64,000 nucleotides of DNA from Amycolatopsis sp. NBC_01488 (GCF_036227105.1 NZ_CP109434.1:5924501-5988500), one strand, 5' to 3'; shown: positions 32,825-41,485, numbered from the stretch's first letter. Notes: a model not told the origin generated them from the letters alone. Numbers and translations: made by a program.

Positions 32825-34183
32825 GTGCGCAGATGGCTGGTTGTGGTTCTGGCGGGGGCGCTCGCGGCGGCGCTGCCGGCGTCGGCGTCGGCGTCGGCGT
32901 CGGCTTCGGCCGGGCGCTGCCGGGTGGGCGTGCCCGGCGCCGAGAAATCCGTGTCGGTGTGCCTGGACGACCTGACGACGACCGGCACGCTGGCGTCCGG
33001 GCACACCGTCGAGGCCGACTGGGCCGGGCTGACGTCGGCCGGGCTGCCGACTTACGCCCCGGTCCCCGGCGTCCAGGTCGACGGGTACTTCCCGGACACG
33101 TCGACGGCGAACACCAACCACGGCTGGAACCACGACGCGCAGTTCGTGCTGCGCCTGCCTTCGCGGTGGAACGGCGGCCTGGTCGTCTCCGGTTCGCCGG
33201 GCGTGCGGCGGCAGTACGCGAACGACCGCGCGATCGGCGACCAGGCGCTGGCCGAGGGCTACGCGTTCGCCGCGACCGACAAGGGCAACACCGGCGCGGC
33301 GTTCTACGACGACGGCGTCCGGCCGGGCGACGCGCTGGCCGAGTGGAACACGCGCGTCACGCAGTTGACCGTGGCCGCTCGTTCGGCCGCGGCGCGGTAC
33401 TACCGCCGTCCGGTCGCGCGGACGCTGGCCGCCGGGCTGTCCAACGGCGGGTACCTCGTGCGGTGGCAGCTGGAGAACCGGCCGGGGCTCTACGACGGGG
33501 GCGTCGACTGGGAGGGGACGCTGTGGCGTGCCGACGGACCGAACCTGCTCACGTTCCTGCCGCCCGCGTTGAAGGCGTACCCGGCCTACGCGGCGGGTTC
33601 TTCGCAAGCACATCAGTCCATTTTGGACGCCGGCTTCGCGCCGGGGTCGGAGTTCCTGTGGGACTACCACTACCGCGTCTACTGGGACCTGACGCAGCGG
33701 ATCTACCGGGAGGAGGTCGACCCGGCGTTCGACGGGGCCACTGAGGCCGGAACTCCTTTCTGTGCTTCGGGAACGCCGTCGTGCGACGCGGACTACGCGT
33801 ATGCCTCCCGGCCCGCGTCGGTGGCGCGGGCGGTGGAGCGGATCTCGCTGACCGGGCGGATCGGCAAGCCGCTGCTCACCCTGCACGGCACGCTCGACAC
33901 GCTGCTGCCGATCAGCCAGGACTCCGACGTGTACGACAAGATGATCGCTTCGGCCGGCCGCGGGTCGCTGCACCGGTACTACCGGGTGGCCGACGGCAAC
34001 CACGTCGACGGGCTCGTCGACGCTTACCCGGACCGGCTGCGGCCGCTGGGGCCGTGCTTCCGGACGGCGTTCGACGCGCTGGGCGGGTGGCTGCGCGGGG
34101 TCCGTCCACCGGCTTCGGGGACGATCGCGCGTCCGGCCGGGGCGACGCCCGCCGACCTGGCTCGCTCCTGCTCGCTGGGCTGA
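32825..34183 (+). CDS. Secreted alpha/beta hydrolase, tannase/3HB-oligomer hydrolase-like
   Basis: A 452-residue secreted protein with a signal peptide (RRWLVVVLAGALAAALPASA, ending in an Ala-Ser repeat). The alpha/beta-hydrolase core has the nucleophile motif AAGLSNGGYLVRW, an acid in LLTLHGTLDTLLP and a terminal His in VADGNHVDGLVD. The layout fits tannase/feruloyl esterase or D-(-)-3-hydroxybutyrate oligomer hydrolases. It is divergent from the PHB-depolymerase-like gene (172-bp gap), so oligomer cleavage after depolymerisation would be logical, but the substrate is not proven. Start is GTG with GGAGG upstream. Confidence 0.85.
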   Translation: MRRWLVVVLAGALAAALPASASASASASAGRCRVGVPGAEKSVSVCLDDLTTTGTLASGHTVEADWAGLTSAGLPTYAPVPGVQVDGYFPDTSTANTNHGWNHDAQFVLRLPSRWNGGLVVSGSPGVRRQYANDRAIGDQALAEGYAFAATDKGNTGAAFYDDGVRPGDALAEWNTRVTQLTVAARSAAARYYRRPVARTLAAGLSNGGYLVRWQLENRPGLYDGGVDWEGTLWRADGPNLLTFLPPALKAYPAYAAGSSQAHQSILDAGFAPGSEFLWDYHYRVYWDLTQRIYREEVDPAFDGATEAGTPFCASGTPSCDADYAYASRPASVARAVERISLTGRIGKPLLTLHGTLDTLLPISQDSDVYDKMIASAGRGSLHRYYRVADGNHVDGLVDAYPDRLRPLGPCFRTAFDALGGWLRGVRPPASGTIARPAGATPADLARSCSLG

Positions 34184-34543
34184 CGCTTGCCGGCGAGCGC
34201 CGGCGTCGGTGCCACGAGTGAGGTCGCCAAGCGCATTCCGTGCGTTCGCGGCGGCCCGCACGAGTTTTCGAGAAATAAAGTGAACCGGATGCCGCCGGCG
34301 CCCGTACTACTGGGTGAGGGGCTTGTTCCGGCTACCCGAAAACCGGTTCCGACCTGCTGTTTCACCGGCCGGACGGGCCACCCCGTTCGGCCGCTTGCGG
34401 GAGCGTTGCCCGTCGTTCATGATGGGGTTCCGGGGTCCGCTAAACATTCGTTCACGTCGAATATCCAGGTGTCGGCCATGCTTCGGAAGAACCGCAAGTC
34501 CGGAAGTGAACGCCATGCTGCTACCTGTCACCGGGGCCTCCTG
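34184..34543. other. Intergenic region of lower GC, no supported gene
   Basis: About 360 bp with AT-richer patches (for example AGAAATAAAGTGAA near 34275 and AACATTCGTTCACG near 34445). An open frame continues upstream of the next gene through this region but lacks ribosome sites and domain features. It probably holds the promoter and leader of the gene at 34544. A CCGGCGAGCGCCGG hairpin at its left edge may end the hydrolase transcript. Confidence 0.4.
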
Positions 34544-34945
34544 ATGGCCGCGGATCTGCCCGGTTTCGCCATCGTCGCCGGCCTGCTGCTCCCGGCGTTC
34601 GCCGCCGCGGCGTGGGCCATCGCCCTCGAACGCCGTCCACGCCGCGTGTCGGTCACGCCGGACTCCGAGCCGGACTGGACGGTGGCCGGCATCCAGGCCC
34701 GCCTCCGCTTCGAGCAGGCGGCCGTGCGGCTGGCCGAAGCGGGCACGATCGCGTTGCCGACCCTGCCGATCCCGGAGCAGACGGGCCGCGACTCGTCCCC
34801 GGACCGGCTGCCGTGGCGGGTGCCGCGCACGATCCCGCCCCCGGGCCCGCCGTCGGGCCGTGTGCTGGTGCCGCGGCTGGCGTTCGCCGCGCCGGACACC
34901 GAGCTGATGCGGCGCATCCTCGACGGCCTGCGCCGGCTCGACTGA
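34544..34945 (+). CDS. Small single-pass membrane protein, unknown function
   Basis: A 133-residue protein with one N-terminal membrane segment (GFAIVAGLLLPAFAAAAWAI) followed by a charged cytosolic part rich in Arg and Pro, with EAGTIALPTLPIPEQTGRDS. I recognise no domain. The ATG at 34544 is chosen because the membrane segment follows directly; ATG at 34478 would add 22 residues. It has no obvious operon partner. Confidence 0.6.
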   Translation: MAADLPGFAIVAGLLLPAFAAAAWAIALERRPRRVSVTPDSEPDWTVAGIQARLRFEQAAVRLAEAGTIALPTLPIPEQTGRDSSPDRLPWRVPRTIPPPGPPSGRVLVPRLAFAAPDTELMRRILDGLRRLD

Positions 34946-34974
34946 CGTCGCTGTCGATCCGCGGGCCCGCCGTT

Positions 34975-35003
34975 CGTTCAGGAGGTGACCAGCCACCTGA
35001 ACG
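34975..35003. promoter_or_regulatory. Inverted repeat upstream of DHFR-like gene
   Basis: CGTTCAGG (34975-34982) and CCTGAACG (34996-35003) are perfect inverted copies with a 13-bp spacer, ending 12 bp before the ATG. It could be an operator or a leader hairpin that hides the AAAGGA ribosome site. Confidence 0.5.
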
Positions 35004-35015
35004 AAAGGACCCCCG

Positions 35016-35600
35016 ATGCGAGCGATCCACGTCACCATGAGCGTCACCCTCGACGGCGTCGTGCAGGGCCTCGGCCGGCCCGACGAGGACACCCGCGGCG
35101 GCTTCGCCCACGGCGGCTGGGGCACCCGCTACCAGGACGACGTGCTGGCCCGGGAGATGGGCAAGGGCATGAGCCGCGCCGGTGACCTGCTCTTCGGGCG
35201 GCGGACCTGGGAAGACTTCATCGCCGCCTGGGCCGGGCGCGACGACGGCAACCCCTTCACCACCCACCTGGACGCCGCCACCAAGTACGTCGCCTCGACC
35301 ACCCTGGAAGACGCCGGGGCCTGGCCGAAGTCCGTGCTGCTCGCCGGGGACGCCGAGAAGACCGTCGCCGAGCTGAAGGCGCGGCCCGGGAACGACCTGT
35401 CCGTCATCGGCAGCGCCTCGCTCGTGCACGCCCTGCACGCTGCCGGCCTCGTCGACCGCTACACGCTGCTGATCCACCCGCTGACCCTCGGCGCGGGCCG
35501 GCGCCTGTTCGAAGGCCCCGCGCCGCTCACCGAGTTCACGCTCACCAGCAGCGTCCCGACGACGAAGGGCGTGCTCATCGCCCAGTACCGGCGTCGCTGA
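35016..35600 (+). CDS. Dihydrofolate-reductase-like (RibD C-terminal) protein
   Basis: A 194-residue protein of the YyaP/YwjB-type DHFR-like family: MRAIHVTMSVTLDGVVQGLG, LLFGRRTWEDF, and LSVIGSASLVHALHAAGLVD, LLIHPLTLGAGRRLF. The fold binds NADPH; the substrate is unknown and true folate reduction is unlikely. AAAGGA lies six bases before the ATG. The 3' end overlaps the convergent gene by 26 bp. Confidence 0.9.
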   Translation: MRAIHVTMSVTLDGVVQGLGRPDEDTRGGFAHGGWGTRYQDDVLAREMGKGMSRAGDLLFGRRTWEDFIAAWAGRDDGNPFTTHLDAATKYVASTTLEDAGAWPKSVLLAGDAEKTVAELKARPGNDLSVIGSASLVHALHAAGLVDRYTLLIHPLTLGAGRRLFEGPAPLTEFTLTSSVPTTKGVLIAQYRRR

Positions 35601-36570
35601 GGGCCGCGGGCGACTCCGCGTCCGGGATCAGCAGGCGAGGCGCGCCCGAGCCGTCGGCCGGGACCGACCAGACGTCCGCGTGGCCCGGCCCGCGGGGAAC
35701 TCCGTAGCCGATCGTGTGGTCGTCGAGCCACGCCGGCTGATCGTCGACGCTGCGGGTTTCGGCCAGTGGCGTCACCTTCGACGTCGCCAGGTCCACAACG
35801 GACAGCCGCCAGCCCTTGGCCGGGTCACCGTCCACTGCGGACTTGAACGCCACGCGCGCCTGGTCCGGCGACAGGGACGGGCACTCGACGTTCTCCCGCA
35901 GCGTCCGGATCGTGTGCGCGGCGAAGTCGCCCGCGACGAGGTAGCGGTGCCCGGCCGTCGACATCGTCGCGTAGAAGCGGCGGTCGTCGCGGGTGAACGT
36001 GACGCCCCAGAAGTTGAGGTCCGTGGCCTGGTACGGCTTCCCGTCGAGCGTCACCGCGTAGTCCTCCAGCGTCCCGGCCAGATCGCCGGTCACCGTGTCG
36101 AGGATGCCGGCGCGAGTGGAGAACATGCCGCCGTTGTACGAGTCGCCGGTGACGAACACCGTCCACGCGAGCATCCGGCCGCTCGCCGACACCCGCGCCC
36201 GGTTCGGCAGCCCGACCAGCGGGATCTCCCGCTTCGCCGTCAGCTGCGCGTCGAGCACCACCAGCTGGTAGGTGGTCAGGTCGCCGTCCTGGCGCAGGCA
36301 GATCCCGGTGCCGCCGGCGGCGTACACCCGGGCGCACGAGAGCGGCGACACCGTCCGCGCGCCGCCGGGGTCGGTGGCGGACACCGTGGCGACGTGCCCG
36401 CGGTCGGCGTCGGCGGTGCTGCGGAACAGCAGCCGCGGGCCGGGGGAGAGGGTCACGACGCCGGTCGCGGCGACGTCGTGGCCGCGCGCGCTGGCGAACC
36501 CGACGTACGCGACCGCGGCCCCGGCCAGCACGAGCACGCCGGCGACGGCGATCAGGATCCGCGTCTTCAC
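35575..36570 (-). CDS. Membrane-anchored beta-propeller-like protein
   Basis: A 331-residue protein with an N-terminal membrane anchor (ILIAVAGVLVLAGAAVAYVG) and an extracytoplasmic part with TolB/WD40-like blades (PGPRLLFRSTADADRGHVAT, CPSLSPDQARVAFKSAVDGD, GWRLSVVDLATSKVTPLAET). No enzymatic motif is seen; a binding or sensor role is likely. Start is GTG overlapping the MFS stop (GTGA) with AAGGCGG upstream. It is the third gene of an operon with a phosphoesterase and an MFS carrier. Confidence 0.85.
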   Translation of the reverse strand: MKTRILIAVAGVLVLAGAAVAYVGFASARGHDVAATGVVTLSPGPRLLFRSTADADRGHVATVSATDPGGARTVSPLSCARVYAAGGTGICLRQDGDLTTYQLVVLDAQLTAKREIPLVGLPNRARVSASGRMLAWTVFVTGDSYNGGMFSTRAGILDTVTGDLAGTLEDYAVTLDGKPYQATDLNFWGVTFTRDDRRFYATMSTAGHRYLVAGDFAAHTIRTLRENVECPSLSPDQARVAFKSAVDGDPAKGWRLSVVDLATSKVTPLAETRSVDDQPAWLDDHTIGYGVPRGPGHADVWSVPADGSGAPRLLIPDAESPAALSDAGTGR

Positions 36571-37808
36571 GAAGCCGCCTTCCGGGGCGAGAGCACCACG
36601 AACGTCACGGCGATGGCGACCACCGCCCCGCCCGCGGCGACGCCGATCGCGAGCCCGGCGCCCCAGAACTGCCACGCCAGTCCGAAAAGGACGGACGAGG
36701 CGAAGTAGGCGAGCGCTTGGGCCGTCTGCACCAGGGAGATCCCCGTGGTGCGCAACGACTCCGGCAGCAGCGGACCGGCCAGCGCCATCAGGACGCCGTC
36801 GGTCGCCGCGTAGAAACCGCCGTACAACGCCAGCGCCAGAACGAAGAGCGGCCAGCCGGACACCGGGCCGGCCAGCAGCAGGTAGACGAGCGCGAGCGCG
36901 CCGTAGCCGCCGAGCACCACCGGGAGCCGGCCGACGCGGTCGGCCAGCGCGCCGAGCGGCGCGGCCAGCAGCAGGTAGCTCAGGTTGGTGCCCACCGCGA
37001 GCAGCGGGAACCAGCCGGTCGCGATGTCCTCCTTGTGCTGCAACAGCAGGTAGACGAACCCGTCGCCGACCGTGGCGAGCCCGAGCACGGACGCCGCCAC
37101 CAGCAGCCGCCGGACGCCCGCGCCGCGCAGCAGGGCGGCCGCGGCCCGGGGTGAGACCGGGTTCGCGGGCCGCGGGGTCCGGTGGTCGCGGACGAACAGC
37201 ACCAGCAGCAGCACACCGATCGCGGCGACGCAGAAGCTGACGACGAACACCGCGTCGAACGCCTCGGGGTCGGTGGCCCCGACCGCGGCCAGCACGGCGA
37301 GCGCGACCAGCGGCCCGGCGAAGGCACCCATGCTGTCCATCGCGCGGTGCACGCCGAACGCGCGCCCGAGCAGCGGCTCCGGCGCCGACAGCGTGATCAG
37401 CGCGTCCCGCGGCGCCGTCCGCAGGCCCTTGCCGGTGCGGTCGACGGTGATCACGGCCCCGATCGCGGCCGCCGACGCCCCGGCCGCGAGCAGGCCGAGC
37501 TTCGCGACCGCGGACAGCGCGTAGCCCACGCCGGCCACGACCTTGCGGCGGCGGACCCGGTCGGCGACATATCCGCCGACGATCCGCAGGAGCGCCGTCG
37601 CACCGGTGTAGAGGCCGTCGACCAGGCCGTACGCGGCGGGGCTCAGGTGCAACCCGAGCACGAGGTACACCGGCAGGACGGCGGTGACCATCTCCGAGGA
37701 GACGTCGGTGACCAGGCTGACGGCGCCGAGCGCGAAGACGTTCGCGCCGATCGCCGAGAGCTTGCCCTTGGCGGCGTGCTCCCGGCGACCGATGGTGGAG
37801 AGGTACAC
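36567..37808 (-). CDS. MFS transporter
   Basis: A 413-residue, 12-helix MFS protein (SLVTDVSSEMVTAVLPVYLV, VGGYVADRVRRRKVVAGVGY, DRTGKGLRTAPRDALITLS). The DVSSEM...GLRTAPRDAL pattern is seen in actinobacterial permeases annotated as multidrug or phosphoglycerate-like carriers; the cargo is unknown. It starts at GTG four bases after the phosphoesterase stop, so import or export of a phosphoesterase product is possible. Confidence 0.88.
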   Translation of the reverse strand: MYLSTIGRREHAAKGKLSAIGANVFALGAVSLVTDVSSEMVTAVLPVYLVLGLHLSPAAYGLVDGLYTGATALLRIVGGYVADRVRRRKVVAGVGYALSAVAKLGLLAAGASAAAIGAVITVDRTGKGLRTAPRDALITLSAPEPLLGRAFGVHRAMDSMGAFAGPLVALAVLAAVGATDPEAFDAVFVVSFCVAAIGVLLLVLFVRDHRTPRPANPVSPRAAAALLRGAGVRRLLVAASVLGLATVGDGFVYLLLQHKEDIATGWFPLLAVGTNLSYLLLAAPLGALADRVGRLPVVLGGYGALALVYLLLAGPVSGWPLFVLALALYGGFYAATDGVLMALAGPLLPESLRTTGISLVQTAQALAYFASSVLFGLAWQFWGAGLAIGVAAGGAVVAIAVTFVVLSPRKAAS

Positions 37809-37812
37809 GCGG

Positions 37813-38685
37813 TTACTGCCAGACGTCGAGGATCGGCGACTTGCTCGCGGCGCCGGCGATGCCCGGCAGGCCGTAGGACGCCTCGATCGTGCGCAGCACG
37901 GTGTAGTGGTTGATCGACTCGCTGTAGCTGCCGACCTTGACGTGCGCGCCGGTGAAGCTGGTGAAGATCTGGTTGACCGACGTGCCGCTGTCCTCGTCGA
38001 AGGTGACGATCAGCAGGCTGTTGTGCGTCTTGGCCCACTGGGCGTAGGCGTCGAGGTTGTTCTTCAGCCAGGTGTCGCCGGTGCCGATCGAGCAGTCGTG
38101 CATGTCGTTGCACATGTTCGGCGTGACGAAGGCGACCGTCGGCAGCTGGGTGAAGTCGGTCGGGAAGCTCGAGTAGCGGACGTTGCTCGCGGCCGGGACG
38201 TTCGAGAAGTCGACCCAGCTGTTGTGCTTGCGCATGTAGGTGCCGCTGGAGCAGCCGGTGTAGCCGTCCGAGGGCATCGACTCGGAGTAGCCCTTGAACG
38301 TCTTGCCCGCGCCGATCAGCTGCTGGCCGAGGTTGGCCTTCGCGCCGAGGTCGGCCGGGCAGGCGTCGCTGGTCACGCCCTGCGTCGCGCCCGAGAAGAG
38401 GGCGACGTAGTTGGGCTGGCTCGGGTGGGTGATGGCGAAGGAGCTGGTGAACTTCGCGCTCTGCGCGGCGAGGGTGTTGAAGTAGGGGGCGCTGGAGCTG
38501 CCGTCGATCGAGGAGTACTTCTTGTTCTCGAACATCACGAGGACGACGTGGTCGAACGCCGGCACGGTCGACGCGGTGGGCTGCACCGCGGGCTCGTCCG
38601 TCCGGGTGATGACGGTCGCGGTGACGACACCGGCTGTGACCAGGGTGGCGGCGGCGAAGGCGGCGAAGATCCGCTTGCGGATCAT
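37813..38685 (-). CDS. Secreted phosphoesterase (acid phosphatase/phospholipase C-like)
   Basis: A 290-residue exported enzyme of the alkaline-phosphatase-like phosphoesterase family. The signal or anchor is at residues 6-~27. Motifs include FDHVVLVMFENKKYSSI (metal-binding ENK), THPSQPNYVALFSG, VTPNMCNDMHDCSIGTGDTW, and LLIVTFDEDSG. This set matches bacterial acid phosphatases and PLC-type esterases that act outside the cell. It heads the operon with the MFS and propeller genes and probably releases phosphate or an alcohol for uptake. Confidence 0.9.
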   Translation of the reverse strand: MIRKRIFAAFAAATLVTAGVVTATVITRTDEPAVQPTASTVPAFDHVVLVMFENKKYSSIDGSSSAPYFNTLAAQSAKFTSSFAITHPSQPNYVALFSGATQGVTSDACPADLGAKANLGQQLIGAGKTFKGYSESMPSDGYTGCSSGTYMRKHNSWVDFSNVPAASNVRYSSFPTDFTQLPTVAFVTPNMCNDMHDCSIGTGDTWLKNNLDAYAQWAKTHNSLLIVTFDEDSGTSVNQIFTSFTGAHVKVGSYSESINHYTVLRTIEASYGLPGIAGAASKSPILDVWQ

Positions 38686-38845
38686 GGGTCCTCCAACGGT
38701 GGCGGGTGGGGGCGCCTCATGATGCCCACTCCCACGGGCCGGTTCGTGGGCGTGTCGTGGTCCGGTTCGTGAACACCAGGAAACCTCCGGCGGACAAGGG
38801 AAAGAGTGGGTTAATGGCTTTCCGGTGTCAACCTCCTAAGGTAGG

Positions 38846-38860
38846 TGTCCACAATGGACA
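38846..38860. promoter_or_regulatory. Short palindrome TGTCCACAATGGACA
   Basis: TGTCCA and TGGACA are perfect inverted copies with a 3-bp spacer, located 62 bp before the small membrane protein gene that opens the apbE operon. A possible operator for that operon. Confidence 0.4.
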
Positions 38861-38921
38861 GCCAGGGACTTGACAGGTCGCTCCCAGGTCGCTCAAAGGA
38901 ACGGCGCCGAGACTCGGTCGC

Positions 38922-39188
38922 ATGGAACCCACCACGAACGGCGGCGCGGCCCGCCGCGAGCGCGGCAGGCGCAAGGCCGCACTGGTCACGGCGACCGTGG
39001 CGGTGCTGGGCGCCGCCACGGCCGGCGCGATCGGCTTCGGCCTTTCGACGGCGTCCGCGTCCAACGGCACGACCACCTCCACCTCCACGTCCACCGGTTC
39101 GGCCAGCTCCCAGGACCAGCTCCAGTCCTCGGACGGCAGCGTGAGCTCCGGTTCGGGCAGCGCGCACACGGGCTCGGGTGCGTCGTGA
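38922..39188 (+). CDS. Small membrane protein upstream of apbE
   Basis: An 88-residue protein with a basic N-terminus, one membrane segment (AALVTATVAVLGAATAGAIG) and a Ser/Thr/Gly-rich outer tail ending HTGSGAS. It overlaps the apbE start by 4 bp (GTGA), so it belongs to the flavin electron-transfer operon. The tail contains SGAS, which resembles the flavinylation motif of ApbE substrates, but the normal FMN-binding domain is absent. I would not call it a flavoprotein on this alone. Confidence 0.75.
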   Translation: MEPTTNGGAARRERGRRKAALVTATVAVLGAATAGAIGFGLSTASASNGTTTSTSTSTGSASSQDQLQSSDGSVSSGSGSAHTGSGAS

Positions 39189-39525
39189 CCACGGCGTCGA
39201 CGTCGTTCCGCGCCCTGGGCACGACGGCGGAGGTGCTGGTCACCGACCCGTCGCGGCTCTCGACCGCGGCGTCGCTCCTGCGGGAGGAACTCGACGCGAT
39301 CGACCTCGCGTGCAGCCGGTTCCGGGCGGATTCGGAGATCTCGCGGCTGCACGAGCAGGCCGGGCGCCAGGTCCGGGTCAGCGGGTTGCTGGCAGAGGCG
39401 TTGGGGGCGGCCTTGCGCGCGGCCCGGCTGACGGGCGGCCTGGTGGACCCGACGGTCGGGGCGGCGGTGCGGGCGCTTGGGTACGACCGCGACTTCGCGC
39501 TGGTCGAGGCTGGCGCGGACTTGGG

Positions 39526-39553
39526 GGTCGTGAGTGAGAAACAGCGTTCTAAC
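39526..39553 (+). repeat. Left arm of 28-bp inverted repeat flanking the IS
   Basis: This 28-bp sequence is repeated, perfectly inverted, at 40873-40900 on the other side of the insertion element. Joined together the arms would form a long hairpin that reads in frame with apbE. Confidence 0.85.
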
Positions 39554-39555
39554 GC

Positions 39556-40870
39556 TGTGCGCTGTCTCAGGACATATCGGACAGATATGTCTCAGGACTT
39601 TCCGGACAGTTTCTGGTTGGTGAGGCGTTGGTAGCGTACCGAGCGGTCTAGCGTGAGTTGGCGGGCGACCGTGTCGTCGACCATGACGGTGACGCGGTCG
39701 CCTTGCCAGTAGACGGTGGCGGCGTGCCCGGCCCAGGTGCGTCCCAGGACGATGGAGCAGCCGGAGAAGGCGATCACGCCGGTGGCGGAGACGGGGCGGG
39801 TGGTGACGCCGCTGGGCCGGCGGGGCCCGGTGGCGGGGGTGGCTTTGGGGCGGGCGTCGTAGCGTTGCTGGGGTGTCTGACCGTCGAGGCTTTGGTGGCG
39901 GCGGTTGTTGTACTCCTGTCGGTATTCGTCGAGAAGCTGTTGCAGGGCAGCAAGGTTCTTGGCGGGTGGTCGGGCGGCGAGCCATTTCTGCAAGGTCTGG
40001 TGGAGGCGTTCGTTTTTGCCGCAGGTCTGCGGGTGGTGCGGGGTGGAGGCGATGCTGGTGACCCCGAGTTCGGCGAGGTGGCGTTCCAGTTCGACCATCC
40101 AGCCGCGGTGGCGGCCGGTGAAGGCGAGCCCGTTGTCGGACAGGAGTTTTACAGGTACGCCGTAGCCGGCGAAGGCGTGTTGTAGCGCGGTCCAGGTGTC
40201 GGCGGTGGTTTCGCCGGGGGCGGCGTAGGAGCCGACGTCGAGGCGGGAGTGGTCGTCGAGGATCTGGAGGATGCAGACCTTGGTGCCGTCGGCGAGGTGG
40301 TGCTCCATGCCGTCGATCTGCCAGCAGCCGTTGGGGTCGGCGTAGGTGAACCGGCGCCGGGTCCGGGGTTTCTTGCGCGGCTGCGGGACGATCTGGCCGT
40401 GGGCGCACAGGATCCGGTGGATCGAGGCCCGCGACGGGACCGGGGTGACCCCGGCGTCCTTCAGCCGCCAGCGGATGGAGATCGGGCCGTTGTCGAGGCC
40501 TGCCTCGGCCAGTTCCTTGCGGGCCCGCAGCACCGCCTCGGCCACCGCCGCGCTGAGGGTGCTGGGGCGGTGGTGCGGGGCAGTGCTGCGGCGGGTGAAC
40601 CCGCTGGCTCCCTCCGTGCGGAACCGGGTTACATACTTGTAGAAGGTGTCCCGGGACACGCCGTGCTCGTGGCAGAACCGCGCCACGTTGATCTTCTCGC
40701 CGTGAGCGGCCTGCGCGACCGCGGCGACGAACTCAGGATCCATCGAAAACCCTGTTCTGCCCATCGCCGCATGATCACCACAAAAGCCCTGGTCACCACA
40801 CCGACAGGCCGATCAGTGTCCGCGATGTCCTGAGACATCAACTGTCGGCGATGTCCTGAGCTGCGGCACA
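39556..40870 (-). mobile_element. IS481-family insertion sequence
   Basis: A 1315-bp element bounded by TGTGCGCTGTCTCAGGACAT (39556-39575) and ATGTCCTGAGCTGCGGCACA (40851-40870). These are imperfect 20-bp inverted repeats, with TGTG/CACA ends as expected of the family. Each end carries two copies of a CTCAGGAC-containing motif, probably transposase-binding sites. The single transposase gene runs on the minus strand, opposite to apbE. No clean target duplication is visible because the insertion sits in a palindrome. Confidence 0.85.
39592..40764 (-). CDS. IS481-family transposase
   Basis: A 390-residue transposase. The N-terminal helix-turn-helix (VARFCHEHGVSRDTFYKYVT) is followed by the rve/DDE core with Asp in CWQIDGMEHHL, Asp in KLLSDNGLAFTG and Glu in GKNERLHQTLQKWL. 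The insertion has an intact frame and a full DDE triad, so the element may still be active. The long C-terminal extension after QRYDARP is seen in actinobacterial members. Confidence 0.93.
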   Translation of the reverse strand: MGRTGFSMDPEFVAAVAQAAHGEKINVARFCHEHGVSRDTFYKYVTRFRTEGASGFTRRSTAPHHRPSTLSAAVAEAVLRARKELAEAGLDNGPISIRWRLKDAGVTPVPSRASIHRILCAHGQIVPQPRKKPRTRRRFTYADPNGCWQIDGMEHHLADGTKVCILQILDDHSRLDVGSYAAPGETTADTWTALQHAFAGYGVPVKLLSDNGLAFTGRHRGWMVELERHLAELGVTSIASTPHHPQTCGKNERLHQTLQKWLAARPPAKNLAALQQLLDEYRQEYNNRRHQSLDGQTPQQRYDARPKATPATGPRRPSGVTTRPVSATGVIAFSGCSIVLGRTWAGHAATVYWQGDRVTVMVDDTVARQLTLDRSVRYQRLTNQKLSGKS

Positions 40871-40872
40871 GG

Positions 40873-40900
40873 GTTAGAACGCTGTTTCTCACTCACGACC
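40873..40900 (-). repeat. Right arm of 28-bp inverted repeat flanking the IS
   Basis: Perfect inverted copy of 39526-39553, beginning GTTAGAACGCTGTTTC and ending at 40900. It lies just outside the right IS end. Confidence 0.85.
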
Positions 40901-41485
40901 AGCCACGGCAGACCCGATGCCCGCGCCGGGGTGGCACCGCGTGCTCTTCGACTCCGCACTCCGCCTGGTCGTCCTCCCGCGCGGCGTGCACCTCGACCTC
41001 GGTGCCACCGCGAAGGCCCTCGCCGCCGACCGGGCCGCCCGGCGGATCCACGCCGCTCTCGGGTGCGGGGTCCTCGTCAACCTCGGCGGCGACCTCCGCG
41101 TCGCCGGTGCCGAGCCCGCTGGCGGCTGGCAGATCGCGCTCGGCGACGACCACGCCGACGCCGTCACCCGCCCGGACGCGAGCGTCGCACTGAACACCGG
41201 CGGGCTGGCCACCTCCGGGACCACCCGGCGGCGCTGGCGCCACGCCGACCGCACCGTGCACCACATCGTCGACCCGCGCACCGGGGACGTCGCGGAACCA
41301 CTGTGGCGCACCGTTTCCGTCGCCGCGAAGTCCACTGTGGACGCCAACACCGCGAGCACCGCCGCCGTCGTCCTCGGGGCCGACGCGCCGCGCTGGCTCG
41401 CGCAACGACGGCTGCCCGCGCGGCTCACCTCCGAGGCCGGCGACGTCGTCACGACTCCGGGCTGGCCCGCCGAAAGGATCGCCGC

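Noticed and set aside
34187..34543. Long N-terminal extension of the small membrane protein
   Set aside because: The extension has no ribosome site, no domain and unusual composition; the membrane segment begins right after the ATG at 34544.
40249..40833. Open frame antisense to the transposase
   Set aside because: Shadow of the transposase gene; no ribosome site or recognisable domain.
39540..40890. Simple target-site duplication for the IS
   Set aside because: Flanking octamers GTTCTAAC and GTTAGAAC are inverted, not direct, copies. A shared AACGC exists but is not adjacent on both sides.
39526..40900. The 28-bp flanking arms as the true IS ends
   Set aside because: Inside them are TGTG...CACA ends with family-like repeats, no direct duplication flanks the outer arms, and the joined arms read in frame with apbE, so they look older than the IS. 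The alternative is kept as a test in the findings.
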